From the NCBI GenBank assembly GCA_024752435.1, contig CP103037.1, positions 1,674,001 to 1,738,000 on the forward strand: DNA of 64,000 nucleotides, read 5' to 3'. Numbering within the stretch: the first letter of the stretch is position 1; each line of letters starts with the position of its first letter. Below the pieces are notes generated by a model that made no database searches, was not told the DNA's origin, and saw only the letters and a program-made list of their open reading frames with translations. The DNA comes from Allantophomopsis cytisporea (lineage: Eukaryota; Ascomycota; Leotiomycetes; Phacidiales; Phacidiaceae). Positions 37,157 through 48,902 of this stretch are shown here, piece after piece. The position numbers and the translations under genes are program-made.

Positions 37157-38877
37157 TGCAGGCAGAGTTGATGCCGAGATGATTTGGTCAAATACTCCTT
37201 GAAGTCACGCAAATGTTCAGCAATCGCGGAGAGAGAAAAATATGACTGTGGAGGTATATGCGTTGACGTTAAGATGCAATGTGATGTGGTTTGAGGACTG
37301 CAGGCATCGCGAAAATCAGCTGGACTCTCAAGTTGTAACACCGCATGCAGACGCGTATCAGAATGATGAAGACGAAAGCTTATGTCGCGAAGTATCTTAA
37401 GATACTCATTTGCAAAGTTGAAGGCATAATATCGCAGATATGAACGGAGTGATGAATATGCTGTCAAGCAAGATTGTTGCAGAGTTGAAATGCCGCGGTG
37501 AAGGGACATCCGAATGTGCAGGCAGAGTTGAGCAAGTAGATTTGTGCAAATGGCGTTGGCACACAAGGGGAGGGTCAAGGCGAGCAAACTGGGCTGGGTA
37601 ATTCTACGATACTATATTCTATACCTTAGCGGACAGATGTGGTGTATATTATCCGGTGACTGACTGTGAATTGCTGGTTATCTGGGATTTCCGGTGTAAG
37701 AGCGGTGATTTGCCTATTAACTATAGGATCGCTGTGAATCAGTGTAACCGGAAATAGCAATTAACCGATTTCATTTTCCACTGCAATACCACCGATGTAG
37801 AAATCAACGGCGAGTACACAGTGATAATTAGTTACCGTTATCTTTTTAAATATAAGTAACTTATAACTAAAAGTCCTATGAGGTAGGTAGAAAGTAAAAT
37901 TTTATTAGAGTTACTACTGTATTGGTTACCTTCACATTTCTCTTGACTTGATGCCTGAGGCAACTTCCCCGCTTTCGCACAATATAGCTGTTGTAGATAC
38001 TATTGTTACAGAATCAACTTCATACTACTATATATCTAATATATATATTTATATATACATAGCTCTATTCCGTGTAGACTTCGGTAAGCTTACAATATTA
38101 GTAATAGTATAACTAATCAAAGAAAGTTAATAAAATAAAAAGTAAAGTAAAAATCTATACTCTATTATACTACCAAAGGGCAAATCTATCGCTGTTTTTG
38201 GTAGTTTTTGACGATCTCTGATTCTTAGTCTATACTCACTTCTGCTAGGCTTTATTCTTGCCAATAGAGTATTTGTACCTCCTAGTCTTATATCTGTACA
38301 GAAGCTTAGTTAGTTAAATATTTAGCCCAGCAGCAACTAATTACTATTGCCTTTAAAATCTAGTATAGCAGATACTCTTGTCTTCTACCAACCTGCAGGT
38401 ATAGTTTATAGTTGTAGTATCTTACTATATAAACCTTTACTATATTCGACTCTTTTACTATAGACTAAGAAGCTTAAGTCTTTACCGGGTTTCCACAAAT
38501 TATACGCCTATATTGTCTTTGTTATAGTATAGGCAATATATTCAACTAGAGTAGTCAGTATTCTATACCTTAGACAATCCTATAACTAAATATTCTAATT
38601 AAAGCTATAGGTGAAGTAGCGATATACTATAGAATATAATAATATAGTATACCAATATACAAACATTTGTCAACTACTACTTTCTACGACGGGCTACTAC
38701 AAATACTGCTATAATTGTAGGTAGTTTAAAGCCTTAGTATATACTAATATATATAGCTTGCAGAATAAGCCGGTAGATCAACGTAGACTAGCTACAAGAG
38801 CTTACTTTTAAACAATCGTTATCCGTCAATTAGCATCTACATCTTTGTAAGCTAACTACCTAGTAAGAAATACTTAA
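37157..38877. other. entry into AT-rich island
   Basis: The first 600 bases are the upstream region of the Zn2Cys6 gene. From about 37830 the sequence turns strongly AT- and TpA-rich with stops in all frames, as expected of old repeat DNA with C-to-T decay. It probably includes more of the DUF3435 element, but I could not read a motif there. Confidence 0.5.
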
Positions 38878-39572
38878 ACTTTGCTTTAATAGCAAGGCCA
38901 TACAGCAGCTTTCTTACAAAATCCTCGGCTATAGGATTACTAATAAAAGATAGCAGCAGAGATTTGCGCTTTTAAAGCAAGTAAAGGAAATCTAGGATTT
39001 CGAACATTCTGTTAATAAGGTTGAGCTTTATATCTCTTGTTATAAGTTTAGTAAGGATGTAAAGACTACTTTAGAGTTGTCCGATAATATGCATCTAGTA
39101 CAGAAGCATTTGATAGAAACAATTATAACGTTACTAGGTATAACTCTAGAAGATAAGTTTCGCCGGTGTAACGATGCTATCAATGCGGTTGCTACCTATT
39201 GCAAGTTCGAAGAAGGTAGGACTCCTTGTGATTGTATATAGTTGTATGCTAAGCCAAATTCTACAAAACAAGCCGACGTATCGCTACTGGCTTCCAACAA
39301 CGAGAAACAGGCCCTGAGTACTGCTGTTTAGACAGTTCTTAAGGTAGAGCGACCGACTGTATGTTTCCTTTGCCTAGGAGAACAAGGGCTGTCGTTAGAC
39401 AAGCGTATATATTCATTTGAAAAGCCAGGGGATTTGAGTAAGTATCAAGCGCAAACATTTGTCCAAGTATAGAGAGAAACAACGGATCGATTGTAAAATC
39501 TGTCGGATGACTCTCGAGAACAAAGTGAATCTACAGAATCACGCTTTCACGATATACGGTACCGTTTCATAG
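37830..39572 (+). mobile_element. probable decayed DUF3435-type mobile element
   Basis: AT-rich tract surrounding the DUF3435 remnant. The 5' boundary is set only by the change in base composition and no terminal repeat was identified. Treat the extent as approximate. Confidence 0.45.
38878..39572 (+). pseudogene. decayed DUF3435 (FluG-domain/tyrosine-recombinase-like) gene remnant
   Basis: Three-frame translation shows the C-terminal part of the fungal DUF3435 family interrupted by stops. Readable blocks in order are a YKILGYRITNKR-like and RFALLKQVKEI segment, LGITLEDKFRRCNDAINAV followed by ATYCKFEEGRTP, and KVERPTVCFLCLGEQGLSL. Then come KRIYSFEKPGDLSKY and, after a frameshift, RIDCKICRMTLENKVNLQNH followed by AFTIYGTVS and a stop at 39572. 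The CxxC and final Cys/His spacing is the finger-like end of this family. Stops sit where the family has Trp or Gln codons, in a TpA-rich context that fits repeat-induced or similar C-to-T decay. DUF3435 includes the captain recombinases of Starship elements as well as other mobile-element relatives; which kind this was cannot be told from this part. Confidence 0.8.
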
Positions 39573-39732
39573 AATGTTGATATACAATGGATGATAATCA
39601 TATGCAGAACTAATTGAATACCGTAGGTCTGTCCACTTGGTCCAAAACAACTAATGAGTATCCTTTTATCCGTGCGAAAAGCTGCAGCCTCTAAAAAGCC
39701 GTTCCTATAAATGGTGCCTCCAGTAGATCTGA

Positions 39733-41051
39733 TCAATCTTCCCACTGACGACGTTTAGCGAACCACTTAACGACATATACCAATGATAGCAGAACCGGTA
39801 CTTCAATCAATGGTCCTACTGTTGCTGCAAGTGCTTGGTCACTGGTTGGTCCAAAAGTAGCGATGGCAACCGCGATAGCAAGTTCGAAGTTGTTGCTTGC
39901 TGCTGTAAAGCTTTGTGTAGCTGCAAGCTTATAACCAAATCCGAGCCGGTGAGTTATATACAAAGTAAAGATTATGAAGCAAACGATGAGAGGTGCACCG
40001 ACTCTAACAACGGACACAATAGATTGCACAACGTGTTTGCCTTGTGATGCAAACAGAACAAGAATTGTAAAGAAAAGGCCAATGAGAGACCAAGGAGCGG
40101 CAGATTTTGAAAACTTCTTATCATAGAAGTCGGCACCAAATACTTTTCTGAGGACAAATCAAGTAACAATCGCAGCAGTAAGAGGAATTCCAAGGAATAC
40201 AGCAACACTAGTTGCAGCTGTTGAATATTGCAAATCGACCGGTCCCGTGGATCGACTGATAACTTTGATAAACAGTATTGCAAGTGGTGCGAAGAGAGCC
40301 ATTTGAAGGATCAAATTGACTGCAACGAGGATCGCACAATACTCGCTGTCGCCATCAGCAAGGCCCGTCCATATTAGCACCTATTCGTGTCAGCAATGGA
40401 TCAAAATTAGTGGCAAACCAGCCGAATGATCTTTGAGAGTGATTCTTACCATTGCTATACATCTTGCCAAGCCTACTAGTATCAATCTTTCTCGTAACCC
40501 TTCCTTATTTGGGAGGAAAGCCCACGCAAGTGCCATCTAGAAGTGTTGGACTAGTCATTTCTCAAAAAAGCAGAAAGTGGTGTAGACTTACCATAATGAA
40601 AGGAGCGACTATCCAATTCATGAAGACACTAAAAGCGATCTGAACCCAAATGTCGCGTTTCGCAAAGATGTCGTGAAGTGATTCGAATCGAACTTTGCAG
40701 AGGATAGAATACATCATTACTAACAGACCAATAGCTACAGACTCTGTTAGTATAGTTTAAAGGATCACAAGTATCAACCTAATGATAGGAATAGAAATGC
40801 CAACGAATTCTCCTTTTCGTAATGCTGGTCCAGTATTTGGCACAAAATTTCCAAGGATGATGCCGATTGCCATAGCTAAGAAAATCCATTAAACAATCGA
40901 GCCAACCAAGGCCCTTGAATGTTGATTGTTTGTCATGAGAAGCATTGGCAGCCATTGTATGAGACGCATCAGTCTTTTCGAGGTCCAAAGTCATATTGGA
41001 GGAGGTTTCTTCTGCAGTTGGATCTTGCTCTGAGTGATAATCAGGCGGCAT
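39733..41051 (-). pseudogene. ACR3-type arsenite efflux transporter, broken
   Basis: Homologue of the ten-helix ACR3 plasma-membrane arsenite exporter. Recognisable exons are about 41051-40788, 40736-40592, 40534-40450 and 40380-39733. Clear motifs are LGWLD, WIFLAMAIGIILGNFVPNTG, FMNWIVAPFIM, MALAWAFLP, VLIWTGLADGDSEYCAI, FASQGKHVVQSIVSVVRVG and AATQSFTAASNNFELAIAVA. Two lesions are seen. A net shift of frame lies between LGWLDCL and WIFLAMA near 40887-40897, and TGA at 40161-40159 stands where the family has Arg (CGA). The donor before 40744 also appears lost. The product would stop in the first helix. The rest is well conserved, so inactivation looks recent. It is tail to tail with the DUF3435 remnant 160 bases away. 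Confidence 0.85.
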
Positions 41052-41812
41052 TGGTCTGTTGTATAAAAATAAGGATAAAACAAGAGCAAAAAGGACGGTC
41101 GGTCAATAAACATTATAATACTAAATTGTGTGGATTTTATAAACAAAGTGGGAATAATAGGAGATTTTGAAGTGCGTTTAACTTGTATTGCAAGTTGCTG
41201 TATAAGTGAGGCCTCCGAAAATATTAAGAGTTGCAAAGATGAATAAATTTTACTTTTAAGCTATAATGAGCCTAAGCCCTTACAGCCACAGTAATACATG
41301 CACGTGCTACTTAGATTCCGGGAGTGACATCTTTACATGCCTATAGCCACAGTATTATAGCCCTAAGGTAAGGCAGCTCTAGAAGCAATGTCAGAATGTA
41401 TAGATTAACCATATTTTCATAGCTGCACCGTTGTACTTCTACTTTGAAAGAATATTTGAGATAAATCTATTTTGCATTATATATTTCCTTCATCTAGCTC
41501 TATTTAAGATGTTTACATTGTATACTCAGCCTTGGCTAATTGAGTTCAATGTGATAAGTTAAAAGATGTATAATTGGGCCTAGTGTAAGAGTCAGTGCTC
41601 TTGTAGAATTGTGAAACATCTTTGCCTATACCTCAACGTTCTAGGCGCATTACTTTTGGCCTATTAAGTAGTGCAACGTTCGCAGCACAATTGCTCTATA
41701 CATATACCTTCCGTCTCTATCATTCTATATAAAGGCTTTGCAACTTACTTCAATCACTGAAATTGTATTATTTCCATAACGCGACATTCTAATCAAACGC
41801 CTGTCTGTGCAG
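41052..41812. promoter_or_regulatory. divergent upstream region of ACR3 remnant and MFS gene
   Basis: AT-rich 761 bases between the two start codons. It contains the TATA box of the MFS gene near the right end. Nothing else was assigned. Confidence 0.45.
41726..41733 (+). promoter_or_regulatory. TATA box of the monocarboxylate-type MFS gene
   Basis: A TATATAAA octamer 80 bases before the ATG at 41813, in an AT-moderate context and at a spacing common for fungal TATA promoters. Confidence 0.5.
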
Positions 41813-43045
41813 ATGACTAACAGAGATGTAATACTGACGGAAGGAGATATGTTACGACAAAACACGAACATTACCGTTACAGCTCAAAATGTACATGTAG
41901 ATCAACTGTCGTCTGAAGAACATTTACCTCCGCCAGATGGGGGGTATGGTTGGATCTGCGTTGCAGCGTGTTTTATGGTGAATAGCTTCACATGGGGCGT
42001 TGTCTCGGTGAGCTTATGTCAACTGAGTGCCAAAGGTAACTCTAGAGTAGTACCGAGTTTCTGATTGAACACTCTTAAACAATAGTCATATGGTGTCTAC
42101 CTTGCCTACTATCTTTCCACAGATCAGTTTCCTGAGGCAACTCCCATCGATTATGCCTTTATTGGGGGCATTAACTTCGGCATGGCCATGTTAATGGCGC
42201 CTCTTATTACTATTATTTCACGAAAGTGGAATATTCACGCTGTTATGCTTCTTGGTGCTTTTATACAGAGTAGTGGGTTCATTACTGCCTCATATGCTAC
42301 ACGGATCTGGCAGCTCTACCTCTCACAGGGAGTTATTGTTGGTATCGGAGTTGGCTTTGCCTACATTCCAAGCGTTGCAATACTTTCGCAATGGTTTGAG
42401 AGGAAACGAAGTCTTGCTAGCGGTATAGCTGCGGCAGGTTCTGGTGTCGGAGGCATTATATTCTCATTTACGACTCAGATCATGATTGACGGTATTTCCC
42501 TTAACTGGTCGTTGAGGATTATTGGCATTGTTAGTGGAAGTATGATAGTCGTCGCCACGTTGCTTATACGACATCGTAACCATCATATCCAACCTACACA
42601 ACGTGGCTTTGATACGCGGCTGCTTCGTCAATATGAGGTGCTTTTACTTCTTGCCTGGGCTTTCGTCTCTATGCTAGGATACATCACTCTGTTGTTTTCT
42701 CTATCGGATTTTGCTATATCCATCGGTCTTTCTAAGTCCCAGTCTGCGAATATCTCTGGCTTCTTGAACCTTGGCACGGCGCTCGGAAGGCCATTCATCG
42801 GAGTCTTAAGTGATCGGTGCGGCAGAATAGAAATCGCCGGATATTTGACATTTATATGCAGTATCAGCATCTTTGCGATCTGGATCCTCGCAGCGTCGTA
42901 CGGTGTGACAATACTTTTTGCGATCTTCAATGGCGCGATATTGGGTGTCTTTTGGGTTGTATGCAATCTTGGACTGTTATTTTTTCTCATTTTTACCGTA
43001 CTGACAGAAAGGCCGTTGTTTACCTCTATAATTTCTGGAATTTGA
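41813..43045 (+). CDS. MFS monocarboxylate-transporter-like protein, C-terminus foreshortened
   Basis: Member of the fungal MCH/monocarboxylate porter group, 384 residues in two exons (41813-42007, 42086-43045). Group signatures are PPPDGGYGWICVAACFMVN, WGVVSSYGVYLAYYLS (formed at the exon junction), SQGVIVGIGVGFAYIPSVAI, SQWFERKRSLASGIAAAGSG and GTALGRPFIGVLSDRCGR. Up to about residue 355 it aligns with the expected helix order. After GVFW the sequence departs from the family: the stretch that should give the last helices reads as an unrelated hydrophobic end and a stop. No intron choice I tried restores it. It may be a truncated, possibly inactive copy lying in the decayed island. Full members are usually 430-480 residues. 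Confidence 0.75.
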
Positions 43046-43190
43046 CATGATATACATGAATTTGCTAAAACTTCTTGATGTTCTGTTCAATGCAGTCTCC
43101 ATTCATGACTCGCTAATCACTTACTTCATTGTCTCCATTCGAATCTCTCTTCTGCTTGCAGTTACCCATCTTCCGCTTGGCTTCTACATG

Positions 43191-43485
43191 TCACGGAAGT
43201 AGATGAATTGGTACTGGGTATGATGGATTCTATTTGTATTAGTTCTCCCTTTTCTTCTTTTTTTCTTTTAGATCTGGCAATAGATGAGGCTTACCATCTG
43301 GTCCTTTGAGGGCCACGATGGTAGTTCAGTAGAGTTGTATATAACATAACGTCCACTCTTATGGTTATGAATAATAAGAATGCATCTACATTACAGAGTG
43401 TTGCCAACTCGTGGACATTGTTGATTACAGTCTCTTGCCTCTTGTATAAGTTTTGGCTTTCTAATTGAGAGTAGCTGGAAGGCAT
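43191..43485 (-). pseudogene. MADS-box (SRF-type) small protein gene with frameshift
   Basis: Minus-strand reading gives NLYKRQETVINNVHELATLC, then NVD, then after a one-base shift near 43378-43384 IIHNHKSGRYVIYNSTELPS followed by WPSKDQM. This is the order of the short fungal MADS-box/SRF-like proteins (basic helix, the HELATLC core, the beta strands with SGRY). A GTAAGC donor follows DQM, and an acceptor in ACAAATAG before 43230 could add NPSYPVPIHLLP and a stop at 43191. With the shift the product is truncated inside the dimerisation sheet. It could also be a single-base sequencing error. It would be a nucleic-acid-binding regulator if intact. Confidence 0.6.
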
Positions 43486-45105
43486 TTTGACTGATGGGTT
43501 TCTATTCGAAATGATAATGGGACGTAGAAATCAAGTGGGAATAGTAGGGCTAATGGACAGGCTTTTGGAGGGGAGCGGGGAGGGGAGCGGGGACGTGGGA
43601 GTACAATTGGATTAGACGGCGTTGACTTCTATTATTTTTAATTGAAGAATTCATAGAGCTTGAAATCGCTTCCGGTCTAGAAGACCTATAAACATAGATG
43701 GCCTCAAGAATTAGATAATAGAAGCTAATAGATTTCGATTTGGTAAATTACCGACTTCAAAGTACTAAAATATTAGAGGCTTCGCAGGGAAGAATAGGTT
43801 TATTCCGAACCGTTTTAAATTCCGTGGGGAACGGCCCGAGTACAACATTGTGGCAGGGCTTTTCGGCACGCATGCATGGTCTATTTCTTAGCTTCATAGA
43901 TATCGCACAGGTACGGTTCACCAAGCTTGTTGAGCAATGGATCATGAAGCTCTCGAGTGCGGTGGCATGGTTCGACACCGAAATATGCTTTGTCACACAC
44001 AAAGGCAATTCACATTGATATCAAGTCTCTTAAGGGGAAGAAGGCTATATATATATCGCTGGCTCAGGTAAGTATAGCCTTGTAAATTGAGATTTTCAAA
44101 CATCGAAGCTTATTCATTTTTATGAAAGTTGTAGTTTCTCGAAGTAACTTACTCTCTACTCTTTTACTAAATAATAGAAGGAATTATATTTAAAGGAAAT
44201 AAAGATATATATAAGTAAATAAAAAACCTATATAATAAAATCATTTAAAAAATTAGTAAAGGGCTTTATTTTATTTAATAGAAGGATTTAAATAGGTAAT
44301 TGAAGGTATAGATAAGATTATGTTGAAACCCTAAAGTTATACGAATATATATAACTGCTTATAAGGGGGACAACAACAGTATTAGAGGGCCATACCAAAA
44401 ATGATGCTGCTTCTAAGCCCGTCAAGTAGCATAAAATAGGAGTGACAAAGATAGGAGAAGATAGAATAAAGTATACGACGTGATTTTGCCAAGATAAATT
44501 GATGAAGAAGCTGTAAAAGTTCAAAGATACTGACTCCCCTCATCCCAAGGATACTGTGTCCTGCTAAGAGAAATTGGGCTGTGAATATCTATACAAAGCC
44601 CAGGGTACAGAGTCTGTATCTTTACGGGAATCTATACAAGACTTTGCCACGGATCTCAAAGCATGGGTGGAGAAGCGGCAACATGCCTCGGAGACTGGAC
44701 AGAACGGAGACACAGGCGGCTAAGCCGTTCAGCCGACAGTCGGAGGCGACGTGGTTTGAATATCCTTGCCCGCTCCTATGTTATGGCGGCCGCATAGTTC
44801 AACATTCGGTTTTAAAATCTGACAACATATGATTACGCTTTACAATGAGATATATAAAACTTAACCCAAATGGTCTGCAACGTACCACACGCAAAAGTAT
44901 TTTGCTGTATCTGTTTGAATGACGAACGCTCATATCGTCCTTGCATTCTGTCTCTCTAAGAGCTTCTCTGTAATCCTCTATGGAAGGGAATCAAAGGTAA
45001 CAATGAACCCTCGAAGACCGCTCTCTAATAGAAGATAACGACGCCACTGTGACTGAGTACCGATGGCTCTAATACCGGGCTGAGTGAAGGACTTGAAAAG
45101 GGACA
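43486..45105. other. AT-rich non-coding end of the island
   Basis: AT content rises again at 44040-44330. A G-rich duplicated 12-mer lies at 43568-43593. The frame at 43740-44018 has no motif I recognise on either strand. The 3' flank of the STE23 gene is at the right end. Confidence 0.5.
43568..43593. repeat. G-rich 12-base direct repeat (GGGGAGCGGGGA)
   Basis: Two tandem copies are seen directly. The unit contains GGGGAGC, the reverse complement of the heptamer repeated at 48838-48865, five kilobases away. Confidence 0.85.
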
Positions 45106-48100
45106 TCATAACTTCGACCCCAACTCCTCGAATTCGCTCAGGCCCTTCACTGGTGTTGCAGCCGCCGAAAGGTGCAGACTTGCCTTCCATGCTTTGACAT
45201 TTTCAACCTTGACGGGTATCTTCACGCTGGACACTGAAGGCTCATGTCCATTGACTACTACAACGTCATGCTCTGCACGCAACGCTGAAGCATCAAGGTT
45301 CTCTTCAGCGGCGGCACTGTCTTCTGCTGCTGCAGAAGCTCCAATAGATGCCTGTGCAATAAGATGTATAGACACTTTCGCGCGAGTTGAAGAAGAAGGA
45401 TGGATGAACTGGTTGAAAAATTCAAGTATGTCGTTCTTCGTGAGTGGTTCAATGTTTTCGACATCGCGATAGACTGTTGAGATTTGGTCGATCGAGTTAA
45501 TCAATGTACAGGGGTATGAATTAAGAGTACAGGTTACATAGATTGGAAGCATTTGGAAAGTAGCGAACGTACCTTGCTCAAAGTCAAACACCTCACTCGT
45601 AATATGAGTCCAGAAGCGCGACGTTTCTTGACCCAAATTCTTCAATTTCTCCAAGCGGTTGTTGATCAATCCGATCTTTTGCTCCTCAAACGTCTCGTCG
45701 GTCATCGCGCGCAAATCCTGCTCCAGCTTCACCAAAAATGCATCACAGCGCTCTTCAAGGTACTTGCAATCCCTCTCGCTCTGCACGAGGATGCGCCATG
45801 TGCCGGCCGTCACATAGACGCCTACACCCGAGTTGACGACATATCCGAGCTGCTCTTTTGTGCGCAGTGTGTTAAAGCACGGCTCCTCGGCAACTTGGCC
45901 AAAAAGTAGCAGCTTGGCTCGTTGCGAACGATCCGAGACAGAGCCGACTGAGATGATATACTCGAGACAATGATTGACGTTATCCGGGTTCTTCAGTACC
46001 CGCTCGTATAGATAGTTTGCTCCGCTTGGTAGCGCAATCACACGGCGTGACGGCCACTGGCTCTCTGGTAATCGACGTGGGCGGAGTGTTGACTCCACAA
46101 GTTTTGTAATGTTTAGCGCGTCTTCTTTATACAAGTTGCCATGGACGAGGATCTCAAAGTGCATCTGTCGCAGCAGCTCGGGAAAATACGAACGTATATC
46201 CTCGGCAGTCACTAATGGAAGCTCCTCGAGCATTTGAAAGGGAGCCCAAGATCTTTCGCTGATCAACATGCGCGAGAAGGCATTGATTTGTCGGTACGGA
46301 TCCATGTAGTCAAAGTTCTTATATGCTTTCCTCACTCTCTCCTTGGCCACGTCAAATCGCTCTTGCTTGATTTTCAAATCTCGTACTCCCAGCAATACTT
46401 TCTCCAAAAGCACCGACATCTTGTCGTTGAAACCTTTTAATTCTATGTTTAATCCCTGTGCGCTTTCGGATAGACTATAGCTCAGACCGGCTATATCCGC
46501 GTCGTAAGCGTATCCATTGAGGCTGTCTTCAACCAAATCAACGTATAAACGTGTCATGACGGCATTCATAGGAGTGAGCGAGGCCACGGGGGACCGAAGA
46601 AAGAGCTTAATATTGGCTTTGGGTACCCAGAATTGATCGTCCTTTTTGAACCACACACGAACATTGTCATCATGGCGGATCAGCGTAGGGTGCCGAGCTG
46701 GTTCTATGACAGCCTTCCGTTCAACCTCTAATCGTTGCGGAACAAATTCGTTTACAGCTGGTAAGTGAAGTCTAGACGGCCTCTCTGTGACTGTAGCCTG
46801 AGCGGCGGCCCAGAGATCTTGCATGAAATCTTGGGGAAATTTTTCGAGCTTGTATTCGGTCTCGTACCATTTTTCTTTTGCGTCCCAATCTCCCGGAAAC
46901 TGCTGATCAACAACAAAAGCTCGAAAATTGTCAGGACGTAGATAGGATAGGCCACGCTCGATATTTTCTGGATCAAACTTGCGAATAAGGGAAGGGCTTA
47001 GTAAATGCTCGCGTGGTATACAAGCTTTCTGCATGAGCTGGGCCAGACTGCTGACAGTTCGGGATGGAGGGCTTTTCTGTTTGAACTTGAACTCAACCTC
47101 AGCCAAGCGGCTCAATTCGTCCGAGATCCAGGCAAGTGGTGGGTTCTCTTTCAGCATAGCAATATACTGGAAGATGATTTTTAAGACTTCCCGGTATTGC
47201 TGCATGCCCTTCTCAGTGAGCCGCATGTCAACAAAGAAACTTGCTGTGCCGGGACACTGAGCAGAAGCCCCAGCGAACAATGAGTCCGCAAGACCCAGCT
47301 CCTTCAAATAAGCAAGAATACTGCCAGGGCCCTCATGGCTAATAAGATGTTCCAGATATCGGCTGGGACGGGAGGCAAAGAATTCTTCTTCATCGGGGTA
47401 TGTGAAATCAATATTTAACAGTCTTTGCTCCATCACCGGTCTTACAAATATTTGAGTCATGAGCTCCGGCTCATCCAAGGCTGGTATATCGTCCCACCTC
47501 AGACGGTGTAGGTTCTTGTTGGGTACGTCAGAAAAGAGCTCTTGAACCCAGCTCTCTAACTCCTGCAGTGACTCTCTACCCAGAACAACGAGCTTCATAC
47601 GGTTCGCCGAATAATGAGCCTCGTGAAACTCGATGAAGCGCTTCCGAATATCGACGCCCCGTGACACCGGTTCCTCACGCAAACACTGATAATTGCCGGT
47701 AGCGAATTTGTGGATGGGATGTTTCTTACTCGAAGTGCTGCGGCTCAATTGTTCCAGGCGCCACGCGTCGCTTTGAAGATTTTTCTTATTCTCTGAATCC
47801 ACAGCACGGAGCTCGCGATCTAGGGTATCGGCGAGAAAGAGAGGGTGGATGAAGAATTGCGAGAAACGATCGAGAGCGCCATAGAGAGGAGCCTTGTCTT
47901 TTGCGATTGGATTATTGGGTTGGTTTACATTTGCGGATGAGCCAAGGCTATTAGACGTTGAAGTCGCAGATAGTTCGAAAAAGTAATTGGTCGATGTCGA
48001 GGCCGTGTAGGCGTTGGAGTAACCACCATACTTAGTTAAATACGCACTATATTCATTCTCTTCTGGATACTAGGCGAAGCAATGTCAGTATTTGTTTCGT

Positions 48101-48395
48101 CAATACGCTATTGGGTTTCCAATATTCCCGTATATCGGTCGCTCACCTTCTTCGTACCCATGAAGCAGATATGTTCTACCGCGTGTGCGGTCCCCGGCAG
48201 ATCATCCGGATCGCTGAGGCTACCAACGTTGACATCCATAGCAGCGGCAGCTTTATCAGTGTCTGGATCGTGGATCAAGAGAATCTCCAATTGATTGGGT
48301 AACTGGATCACCCGGTACGAACGGTCGTCTAACAGCGGCTTCTCCATTGTGTCCGAGATGGACTTAACAGAGGCGGAACGCAGCGCTTCCCCCAT
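45106..48395 (-). CDS. ste23: insulin-degrading-enzyme-type metalloprotease (STE23/IDE)
   Basis: M16A inverzincin that cuts peptides in a closed chamber. The yeast homologue Ste23 processes a-factor and degrades short peptides. It is 1037 residues in three exons: 48395-48147, 48069-45573 and 45473-45106. The inverted zinc motif HAVEH (His71, Glu74, His75) is present, with the downstream glutamate in ELRAVDSENKKN. The next domains carry EFHEAHYSANRMKLVV and, in the C-terminal half, SSEPCFNTLRTKEQLGYVV-like EEPCFNTLRTKEQLGYVV. The 99-base intron at 45572-45474 is a multiple of three and open in frame. It is inferred because its removal gives FEQVYRDVENIEPLTK as the family expects. Length matches the family (about 1000-1020). 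Confidence 0.95.
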
Positions 48396-48837
48396 GGTTC
48401 CCCTCGTCTTTGTAGCGTATGTTCTCTGTGATACCTGTCTTGTGACCAGGGGCGATCGCGAGCCAAATACGTTGTGACTGGAAGCTGGAATTGCTGCAGT
48501 ATGCTTATGCTAGCAGAGGGACGGACAAAGGATAATGAGAGCAATGATAACCTTTGCAAATCTCAATGAACCTCGAAGATTGAGCGGCTCCGTCGACGAT
48601 CGAATCTGAAGCTCACGGACAGACGAGAAAGCAGCAGAGGTGGGTGAAGGGAGGGGATGGATGTTGCGTGCAGAGGCGACATAGTTTGAAAGATAGTACT
48701 ACGTAGTATGTATACCGAGGAGAGCAAGAACGTTGGAAACCCTTGCTAGTGCAACGGCCCTCAGAGGACTTGTTCTCGCTTCAACTTCTTTTTTCGAGTT
48801 TGATATGGACGTTGGACTAGCAGGGCACTAGCAGGGA

Positions 48838-48865
48838 GCTCCCCGCTCCCCGCTCCCCGCTCCCC
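48838..48865. repeat. heptamer array (GCTCCCC)x4
   Basis: Four perfect tandem copies are seen directly. Confidence 0.95.
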
Positions 48866-48902
48866 TGGTACCCGTGCCCTGCGGACCATCTTTCCGATCC
48901 AT

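Noticed and set aside
37024..37587. 187-codon minus-strand frame covering the start of the Zn2Cys6 gene in another frame
   Set aside because: It overlaps the clearly coding zinc-cluster exon and has no motif of its own.
38000..39572. Calling the island a complete Starship
   Set aside because: No captain N-terminus, terminal motif or target-site repeat could be seen; only the remnant is claimed.
43740..44018. Overlapping frames on both strands
   Set aside because: I could not tie either strand to a family; possible old coding remnant but unsupported.
45474..45572. Treating the STE23 frame as uninterrupted
   Set aside because: The open 99 bases insert residues foreign to the family, while GT-AG removal restores the expected sequence.
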